Assembly (NCBI GenBank): GCA_032622095.1 | Contig: CP136069.1 | Location: forward strand, 126,067,450 to 126,131,449 | DNA from: Siphonodentalium dalli | Taxonomy: Eukaryota; Mollusca; Scaphopoda; Gadilida; Siphonodentaliidae | DNA length: 64,000 bases | Reading direction: 5' to 3' | Shown here: positions 60,401 to 64,000 of the stretch, one piece after another | Layout of the letters: every line of letters starts with the position of its first letter | How positions within the stretch are numbered: the stretch's first letter is position 1 | Made by a program: the position numbers and the translations under genes | Notes under the pieces: model-generated | What the model was told of the DNA's origin: nothing | Seen by the model: the letters and a program-made list of their open reading frames with translations, nothing else | Databases searched by the model: none

Positions 60401-61752
60401 TTTAACGAATATAGACTGGAATATGTTGTGCAAATGACTTTTAATTGATGGTCCATAAGGAAATACAGGAAGAAACACGATTAGACCGACCTCTACCCCA
60501 GTTCAGCAGTTCGGGATTTTGAACTTGAACTAAGGTGGAGGTAGGTCAAATAGTATTATATCTATGTATTTAGTTAAGGCACGCACGTCGATCACAATTC
60601 ATATGCATATTCATATGAACCTATACCCGAATAACTTCAGTATCATTTAGTTAAAATGCGTTCGTGGAATCTGCTGATCTGCTCCATATATGAACTGCTG
60701 AACGGAATTTTGAACTGCAGAACTGGGGTGGACGTCGGTCAAATCGTTTTCCGTCCCTGTGTATGATTACAAGTCATTTTCATCCCTGTATATTGTTATG
60801 GCCCATCAATTACAAGTCATTTGCACAACGTCAACTCTACTAACTTCGTTATAATTGAGTTAAACTGCGTTCTGCTGAACTGCAGCCGCCGTACTGCTGA
60901 ACGTGATTTTGAACTGTTGAACGGGCATGGCGGGCGTTCAAAATGTGTCCACTTCCTGTATTGGGATATATCACTTATAGTACGTGTCATTTACACAACC
61001 CACGACCGACTACCGTCGTTATATTTGAGTTAAACTGAAATCGGGAAATCTGCTGATCAGCATTTTATAGGTGGTAACCTGCTGATGAGCTGCTGATTCA
61101 GCGTTTTATGAACACCCCAGCAATCGTCCAACAGACACGCGAGTTGACGCGACCTCTAACAAAGAGACACCACGATAGCGAAAGTTGCATAATCCGAATT
61201 AACACTCGCAAATTACTTAGGCTTCGGGGGTAACACATATTTGACTAGAGAACCCATCTATTAAAGCTCAGTGATCAGATATCGATTTTAAAAATCTATT
61301 ATTTTTAACCACCGGTATACTTTTTGGCGGCCTGGCAAAAAGTCGACGAGCCGACAGTCTCGGGCCAAATTTCGGACGAAGATGGATAACTCTAAAATCA
61401 AGTGGCTTTATGTGTTAGATATTTGAAAACCGAACAAATTTCGTTGAACAAAATGTTGATAAATAACAGGTTTTTGGGCAATTGTATACTATATATAGTT
61501 GACTGTGGTTAGCATTATTTGGGCAATTAATCGATTCTGCTAACTGAAGCGGCATTTCAAAAAATGTTGGTTTTGTTGTTGTGGTTGTTGTTGTTGTTGT
61601 TGGAATATGATGATATGCGGACGATCGTTGTTTCAGGTTTCTTCTTCGCGATGGGATTTATATTCACTCTGGTCATGGGGTGCATACGGACTAAAACTGT
61701 GACAATGAACACTACTTCTGGTTTGGACGCTGAGATCACGGCTCCGATCTGA
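32574..61752 (+). CDS. Monocarboxylate-transporter-like MFS protein, five exons
   Basis: Joining 32574-32745, 52621-52764, 54088-54867, 58175-58225 and 61637-61752 gives 1,263 nt, a 420-residue protein plus TGA. Every junction is GT-AG and phase 1. The architecture is that of an MCT/SLC16-like 12-helix major facilitator: TM1-2 in exon 1, TM3 in exon 2, TM4-11 and a 40-residue Ser/Lys-rich central loop in exon 3, TM11-12 in exons 4-5. Family landmarks are GPLYGAI, TYGVITGIGTGF, HFEENIAIASG followed by AAAGIGSFIGP, YSIRGAFLVLGAI, and GALVDAG. Known relatives move lactate, pyruvate, aromatic amino acids, thyroid hormone or other small solutes across the plasma membrane. Divergences: the DGGWGW box of TM1 is absent (MEYHWVVLM), the basic residues of YF.KRR..A.G are replaced (HFEENIAIASG), and the TM8 Asp/Arg pair of classic lactate carriers appears as TSTCWK. 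The substrate is therefore unknown. Confidence 0.9.
32775..33640 (+). pseudogene. 5'-truncated 3' fragment of a LINE 2-family element
   Basis: The coding part reads MFKHDIQFEDYLN, LCRFRTCNHQLPIEKGRWN and the zinc knuckle RLCPLCHTRSLGDEIHYLSE, closely matching the end of LINE 2 (9004-9420). A frameshift near 33100 changes the last residues; the alternative frame gives RLCSCIRLITK, matching RLCSFIRLINL of LINE 2. About 450 bases of 3' UTR follow, with AATAAA near 33620. Similarity starts only about 30 bases after the donor of transporter exon 1. Typical target-primed 5' truncation; inactive. Confidence 0.85.
33641..36090. other. Gene-free intronic stretch with degenerate repeats
   Basis: Lies in transporter intron 1. 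Stretches at about 33890-34020, 34320-34380 and 35520-35720 carry GGAAATTTCC/TTCCAACTG motifs of the family at 42108-42610. No exon supported. Confidence 0.45.
34491..34540. repeat. 50-bp inverted repeat, left copy
   Basis: CCAGGGGCCTATACTATA... through CTCCACGTGGAC matches 42057-42106 in reverse complement with a single visible mismatch; identity ends abruptly on both sides. The pair encloses the fold-back element at 36091-41723. Confidence 0.85.
36355..39133 (+). mobile_element. Long non-autonomous Helitron, copy 2, nested in the fold-back element
   Basis: Starts A|TCTATATCTATATTTGCG with CTGT repeats and ends ACGCCGGGTAACCCTGCTAG|T. It is collinear with copy 1 (27417-30434), including the internal second 5'-like module near 37705, with small deletions throughout. 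It sits in a TA-rich arm of the fold-back element, so it arrived after that element or its ancestor. Non-coding. Confidence 0.85.
39297..39945. repeat. Left arm tandem array, about 10 units of 62 bp
   Basis: The unit reads ATACCGGTATATATGAATTA, TTATAAATCATAGGCTACCA, CCCCTTATAATAAGGA with variants. ACCGGT and a TTATAATAA core recur in each unit. It is the mirror image of 40600-41300. Confidence 0.9.
40200..40424. repeat. Loop of the fold-back element with extra terminal-repeat copies
   Basis: The TIR-proximal motif TTAGATTCGAGTCGACAAAA occurs twice in the same orientation (about 40208 and 40380). The second continues to GGAACGGGCC|TAA at 40421-40424, a complete right end. Between them lie imperfect GACGCATC/GTGCGTCTG palindromes. 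It looks like a relative inserted at the palindrome centre that has lost its left end. Confidence 0.7.
40600..41300. repeat. Right arm tandem array, about 11 units of 62-65 bp
   Basis: Inverted counterpart of the left array: ATATACCGGTATTACTTATT, ATAAGGGGTAGGGGTGGTAG, CCTATGATTTATAATAATTC. Unit-by-unit variants differ between arms, so the arms have diverged or been reshuffled since the palindrome formed. Confidence 0.9.
42057..42106. repeat. 50-bp inverted repeat, right copy
   Basis: Reverse complement of 34491-34540 (GTCCACGTGGAGAAACACGG ... GGCCCCTGG). Lies about 330 bases outside the right end of the fold-back element. Confidence 0.85.
42108..42610. repeat. Degenerate tandem repeat, 2-3 units of about 185-240 bp
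   Basis: Units begin near 42108 and 42294 with ACCATGGTTCGGCCC and GTGTGAGAA, continue with TCCAACTGATGACCATTTC and end CTTAAACTAACTAGCAGTTT; a third partial unit starts near 42548. An 18-base G run separates units 1 and 2. Diverged fragments of the same family occur at the window start and at several intronic sites. Confidence 0.75.
42984..44544. mobile_element. piggyBac-like non-autonomous element, 1.56 kb, TTAA-flanked
   Basis: TTAA at 42980-42983 and 44545-44548 flanks perfect 12-bp inverted ends CCCTTTGAACCC. Internally, two modules are each tandemly duplicated at about 380-bp spacing: module A (from about 43050 and 43430; GCATGGTGTTG, AACGGTT.CTAGGCAACTACC) and module B (from about 43720 and 44100; CAACTT.ATATGCGATAGAC, GCGCATAT.TTTC). 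No transposase ORF. It shares its end type with MITEs 1 and 2 but not their palindrome module. Confidence 0.8.
44549..45267. other. Gene-free intronic stretch
   Basis: No exon or repeat boundary identified. Overlapping frames on both strands (about 44764-45124) have no domain. A poly-pyrimidine TTTCG-rich tract (45140-45260) precedes the Helitron dimer. Confidence 0.45.
45268..45565 (+). mobile_element. Short Helitron, first unit of a head-to-tail dimer
   Basis: Starts A|TCTCCTATATATTTTGGAGC, then CTGTCTGTCTGTG, the phrase AGACTCGAAAACTGCTCGAC and GTAGGCCTACTTTGAT, and ends CAAAGTCGGGCACATCAGCTAG. The next base begins the second unit. Ends match the Helitron pattern (5' TC, 3' CTRR). Confidence 0.78.
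45566..45800 (+). mobile_element. Short Helitron, second unit of a head-to-tail dimer
   Basis: Starts TCTTTTGTATATTTTTGG immediately after CTAG of the first unit, shares all landmarks and ends GACGAAGTCGGGCACATCAGCTAG|T. It is shorter through an internal deletion. Together the two units sit between an A and a T, as a single Helitron insertion would. Confidence 0.8.
45801..47670. other. Gene-free intronic stretch
   Basis: AT-rich. A diverged pair of blocks near 46975-47075 and 47165-47250 shares AGAAGTTGTTTT and TACTATGGAGGGAAA, a probable local duplication. No exon is supported; the 78-85-codon frames at 46046 and 46496 show no domain. Confidence 0.45.
47671..48185. repeat. Three tandem 175-bp units, each with a palindromic MITE
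   Basis: TATATTGGTTACAGTAATGC starts at exactly 47671, 47846 and 48021. Each unit contains a palindrome of about 130 bp: TACAGTAATGCCCAAAGTAA...TTCAGG | ATTTAAAAT | CCTGA...TTACTTTG.ACATTACTGTA. A spacer of about 43 bp (GAGGATTGAGTTATCATTAA type) joins the units. TA-bounded CAGTAATG ends suggest a Tc1/mariner-related MITE. Arms differ by a few bases per unit. Confidence 0.92.
48450..49200. repeat. Degenerate tandem repeat of about 200-bp period
   Basis: The phrases ACCGATGAA.CGATA.AAATT, GATAATGACCAATGTTGACA and CGACTGTACT recur near 48475, 48670, 48990 and 49085. An 18-base G run lies at about 48759. Strongly diverged; no coding content. Confidence 0.65.
49270..49850. repeat. Dispersed repeat, also found at the right end of the window
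   Basis: 49273-49392 and 49445-49560 are tandem partial copies (TCGATTTATGTC.ATAAA, CAAA.TTTT.AGCT, AAAATGACAG.GT.CAGCACG). The block 49600-49850 is the reverse complement of a relative at 63650-63933; conceptual frames of both contain IGQIL.IILSKYI.A.IRI, which tracks the DNA similarity. Without a third copy I cannot say whether it once coded. Confidence 0.65.
49868..50330. repeat. Tandem duplication, two units of about 235 bp
   Basis: The units begin GGGGTTCGCAATGGGTTA and GGGGCTCCCAACGGGTTA and share TCAAATTATTTATATTTTCA and TCCTGACTCTATCGATACGA to TACGATTGAGTAA. A few substitutions and one 14-base indel separate them. Confidence 0.88.
50708..51240 (-). pseudogene. LINE reverse-transcriptase C-terminal fragment
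   Basis: On the minus strand: ILNIKFIKILQSMIISRKDN, then IMGDEVIETVSNCKHLGLTF, a stop near 51075, then KRAAKKVALLAKNKFVLDRR, YASPVWDNC, AARIVTGATKSCSNENLIKE, GWEKLSERRKISKLCQFYKM and YLYTLGPRSTENMHRYPLRK. This is the thumb and C-terminal region typical of CR1/Jockey-group LINEs, but a different family from LINE 1 and LINE 2 because there is no zinc knuckle. Apparent internal deletions occur after NNNSSGN and inside the IRP.LEYASPVWD segment. It lies in transporter intron 1, antisense. Confidence 0.85.
51241..52620. other. 3' end of transporter intron 1
   Basis: No additional exon recognised. It ends in a good polypyrimidine tract before AG at 52619-52620. The 63-codon frame at 52288 has no MCT similarity. 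Confidence 0.5.
52621..52764 (+). CDS. Transporter exon 2 (residues 58-106)
   Basis: Preceded by a strong acceptor (GCTTGTTTTTCAG) and followed by ACAG|GTAAGA. It encodes GPLYGAIIQVTSCRFGSVLG and then TM3 into GVITG. PLYGA, RFG and TYGV(I/L)TG are typical MCT positions. Confidence 0.9.
52765..54087. other. Transporter intron 2
   Basis: Contains the hairpin at 53629-53677 with a related half-site at about 53205-53232, and a possible TTAA MITE (53137-53383; see findings). No exon expected, since the flanking exons join in frame. Confidence 0.6.
53629..53677. repeat. 19-bp perfect inverted repeat
   Basis: TTCAGATAATAAGTTCAAC (53629-53647) and its exact complement (53659-53677) around an 11-base loop. 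The right arm plus CATTTC recurs about 450 bases upstream. Confidence 0.88.
54088..54867 (+). CDS. Transporter exon 3 (residues 106-366)
   Basis: Acceptor GTGTTCCCAG, donor GCAG|GTAAGTCC. It encodes TM4 through most of TM11: GIGTGFAIQ, HFEENIAIASGVYTAAAGIG, GAFLVLGAIQLNIVVFG, the Ser-rich loop with KSSSSLCGKII, FMADMGSMFMAMLAIS, ICGFLANSTDVDPFS, VYMLIGVAWTVGPIMAG. The open frame continues about 200 bases upstream of the acceptor, but that part (from 53889) has no MCT similarity and is intronic. Confidence 0.92.
54868..58174. other. Transporter intron 3
   Basis: AT-rich. Short TTGGCCAAA.GAAAAAAACT-type repeats occupy about 54920-55015 directly after the donor. A 10-base G run lies near 56138. 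No exon, RNA gene or transposon could be supported; the 354-codon frame of exon 3 reads into its first 83 bases only. Confidence 0.55.
58175..58225 (+). CDS. Transporter exon 4 (51-nt micro-exon)
   Basis: Acceptor CCCTTTACAG, donor GGCAG|GTCAGT. It encodes GALVDAGQPYTTSFLLA, the standard MCT phrase between TM11 and TM12 (compare GWLVDATGSYT..F). Both phases fit the neighbours exactly. Confidence 0.9.
58502..58654. repeat. Near-perfect palindrome, about 70-bp arms
   Basis: ATATCCACACTTTTTCAGTG...GACAAAACATTGAATTTCCAC and its complement close on GAGTGGCTTTAGCCACGAGTG. The arms differ at only a few positions. It is nested in the left arm of the fold-back element and absent from the right arm, so it inserted later. 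Confidence 0.9.
58840..59895. repeat. Degenerate minisatellite with GTTCAGCAG core, about 6-7 units
   Basis: Recurring order: ACC.CAGTTCAGCAGTTCAA, ATCCCGTTCAGCACTTTAT, GGAGCAGTTCAGCAGATTC, AAACTCAGTTTAACCG, GTGATGCAAATGACTTGTAA, GATGGGCCATAAC, ACATGGAGAGAA. Period about 175-185 bp, with a shortened unit near 59700-59810. Open frames across it are not conserved between units. Confidence 0.85.
61637..61752 (+). CDS. Transporter exon 5 (TM12 and C-terminus)
   Basis: Acceptor CGTTGTTTCAG. It encodes GFFFAMGFIFTLVMGCIRTK and then a short polar tail ending LDAEITAPI before TGA. A (TTG)n tract lies just upstream in the intron. The short C-tail of about 20 residues lacks an obvious sorting motif. 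Confidence 0.9.
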
Positions 61753-62069
61753 AGGCTCACAACAGACAGTACCCACTCCTGTGGTGTTATGGAATTGCAC
61801 AGTTTTGGGGGAGATAATCGTGAAACAGATGAATAGTTTCGTGGTATGTTGGTGACCGGAAATATCGATCCTAGTTGCCCAAGGTTGTAAACTCACAACC
61901 CGTCAAACGACGTTAAAGTGATGTGAAACACTCTTTGTATAAACAGTATATCCTAAGTGAACACACACACCGTCATTCTTAATTATTTACTAAACGCAGT
62001 AACTCTCGGTGGCAACATCGTTTTTAATAGTATATCTCCGATAGTTGGGTCACGAATCGAAAAGTAAAA

Positions 62070-62075
62070 ATTAAA
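62070..62075 (+). promoter_or_regulatory. Candidate polyadenylation signal of the transporter
   Basis: ATTAAA lies about 320 bases after the TGA of exon 5. It is the first recognisable hexamer; a canonical AATAAA appears only near 63152. Assigned on motif and position alone. Confidence 0.3.
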
Positions 62076-63649
62076 AATTTGGCGTAGCTCAGACGATGTC
62101 TTCTATGGAGTGGTACCGTTGATTTGCTTGAGATTTTCGGCAATGTTAGTAGAATGGCACATTCATCCAGTTGGTATAGCGCCCGATAATTAACTTACCA
62201 GTTTCACGCACCCGAACAAGTCCGTAATATGTCTTTAAATTCGTCTGGAATGGATCCAACGGTCGGAAGTCTCTCTGCAATATACATGGTCATATAAAGG
62301 GAATTAGGGGTCCCTGGGGGGCTTGCTTCCCTCATAATGGTGTACTAATTGACTTAAAATTGGGTAAAACAAACCCCATATTTTCATACAATCAGCATCC
62401 TTGCCCCACGAATGAGTGTCTCTGATTTTGTGACGTCACCAATTATTAACGCCCCCCCCCCCCGCGGTGTATACTGTTCTACAGATTTTAGAAAGCTGTG
62501 GTTCGCTGGGCATTTTATAAATAGATAATGGGTTTTTCCGGTTGTGACAATTCGCAGTAGGTAGCTATTTGCGGACTATTTGCGGAAGTCCCCGAATTCG
62601 CGGAGCTCCCCTAAAATTGTCGAAATATGTTGATTTTAATTAGGGAACGGGTGCGTATATTTCAATTGATACTTATTTTAAACAAATAACGACACGATCA
62701 TCACCATAGTGGTTTGTTCTATCAATCATATCATAATCATCATCATCGATCATCATCATCATCATCAGCATCATCATCATCATAATACGGAACAAGGCTT
62801 GGGACTTTTCGTCCCAATAACATTATTTGCAATGCTTGTTTACAAATGTATGTATCGTCATTCGATATTTACTTGTGAGTCACTTGAACATATTACTTGT
62901 CGTCGAACTCGTATTTTATATAATAGAAGAATTAGTCTATGTAACTATATTTTGAATTGATCGAGTCTTGTGGGCATCTTTAGCTTTTTATTATGTCCTC
63001 TTGTTCTTCCTGATGAATGTTTTTTTCACCCACTGACCAACGCGCGAAGCGCGTTCAGTGGGTGTACTATTATCGTAGGACTCATGCGTTTCTGCTGAAT
63101 TGAAATAGTGCCTATGCGTTTCTGCTGAGCTGCACTGACGTTTGATCGCAAAATAAAATTATAACCATTATCAAAGCACACGTTTGGATAACACCGCCAT
63201 AAACAGTTTCATATTATGATGTTGAGCTCATATCGTCAATAAAATTATAGTTATAATTGATAAAACTAAATTGTACTGCTAAAGTAATTCTACCAATTGG
63301 GTAACTAGATTCAGGTTGAGCTGGAACTTGAGAAAATTTTAATTTCAACCAATTGAAATGCCGTTGGCATTGGAAAGGGTTAAGGTTGTGGGGCAACGCA
63401 AATGACGTCATCGTAACCAATGCGCCTCAAAATGAGTCAAAAATCGTACACAGTACATGTCTCGCTTCGTCTCGGAATCGTGATTTAAATTCATTCATTT
63501 TGACTGTTACTGTGTCCTAAGATATTAAAAACTTGTGGAATGTGCTTAGGAAGGATTGTTTTGATATCTAATAAGTGGGATTTACCTCCCAAAAAGGTGA
63601 GTTTCAGGCCTGCATTTGTTGTCAATCTGTAGATTATCTGATTCTGACA

Positions 63650-63990
63650 GCGCTCGTCTGCAACTGTAATTGGCAGAATTCGCGTGTTTGACTAAACGTT
63701 TTCTTCACTCGTTTCTCTCAAAATGCACAATAATCGGTCAAATTCTTTCAATAATTCTATCTAAATACATCTTAGCTATTATTCGGATCAGATCTCCCCG
63801 TCGAGAAAGCGATATGTTGACCAAAACGACACTTGAGAAAGTTGTTTACATTTTGAGCGCACACTGCCTGCGGCACGCCGCACAGAACACGCTCGATTTT
63901 TATCATGGAAACAAATCAATTTCTTCCATCTAAAAGATAATTACGTGCTGGACCCTGTCATTTTAGGAATATATAAGTATTCCACGCAGA
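63650..63990. repeat. Dispersed repeat, second copy
   Basis: Shares with 49370-49850 (reverse complement) the stretches GGTCAAATTCTTT.ATAATTC, ATCTAAATACATCTT and TACGTGCTG.ACCCTGTCATTTTA. It may continue beyond the window end. Confidence 0.65.
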
Positions 63991-64000
63991 CATACCTCAG

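Larger units (their letters stand above)
58358..61118. mobile_element. Fold-back element with internal minisatellite, in the last transporter intron
   Basis: The ends GGGGTGTACCTAAAACG and CGTTTTATGAACACCCC, followed by GAATCAGCAGCT.ATCAGCAGG, are inverted over more than 100 bp (58358-58490 versus 60970-61118) and include GTGTAAATGACACGTACGTA. The inverted match resumes near 58812. Inside, roughly 177-bp units built on CCAGTTCAGCAGTTCAAAAT run forward (58840-59895) and then in reverse (60480-60970). The left arm is interrupted at about 58490-58810 by a separate palindrome and a short local repeat. No transposase ORF. Target duplication not resolved. Confidence 0.78.
61753..64000. other. 3' flank of the transporter gene
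   Basis: Contains the candidate poly(A) signal at 62070, a nine-to-ten-base C run at 62453, a (CAT)n microsatellite at about 62740-62785 and the dispersed repeat at 63650. A GGAAAGGGTTAAGG motif at 63373 resembles a lone piggyBac-like end, but no partner was found. No further gene supported. Confidence 0.5.

Overview
The window is AT-rich, intron-bearing, microsatellite-rich eukaryotic DNA. It carries invertebrate-type non-LTR retrotransposons, Helitrons, piggyBac-like MITEs and large fold-back elements. I read it as a bilaterian or cnidarian animal, most likely a marine invertebrate; nothing in it fixes the phylum. No tRNA, rRNA, CRISPR array or prokaryotic operon was seen.

Only two host loci can be supported. 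The main one is a five-exon plus-strand gene (32574 to 61752) for a monocarboxylate-transporter-like (MCT/SLC16-type) major facilitator protein of 420 residues. All four introns are phase 1. Its first intron is about 19.9 kb and holds most of the mobile DNA in the right half of the window. The second is a single candidate first coding exon on the minus strand (3456 to 3555). It has a signal peptide, the start of a Cys-containing mature chain, a consensus phase-1 splice donor and a TATA-like box; its other exons were not found.

Layout. 1 to 2.9 kb: gene-free flank with dispersed repeats. 2.9 to 7.7 kb: a TTAA-flanked MITE, the secretory exon, a minisatellite and a decayed LINE (3.9 to 6.75 kb, minus). 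8.6 to 14.6 kb: microsatellites and a second, longer LINE on the minus strand, with ORF1 esterase remnant, an unusual pre-endonuclease ORF, an Asp-rich tract, endonuclease, reverse transcriptase and zinc knuckle. 15 to 23.2 kb: long palindromes, a GC-rich fold-back element and a second TTAA MITE. 24.3 to 30.4 kb: a Helitron sitting in the middle of a palindrome, then a 3.0 kb Helitron. 32.6 to 61.8 kb: the transporter gene. Its introns contain a 5.6 kb fold-back element with tandem-repeat arms that is itself split by a second long Helitron, a 1.56 kb TTAA element, a head-to-tail Helitron dimer, a 3 x 175 bp array of palindromic MITEs, two LINE fragments, and a second fold-back element with internal arrays in the last intron.

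The genes do not form a pathway. The unusual content is structural: many long inverted repeats, several interrupted by other transposons, which gives a relative order of insertion. All functional statements come from reading motifs in the sequence; no database search was possible.
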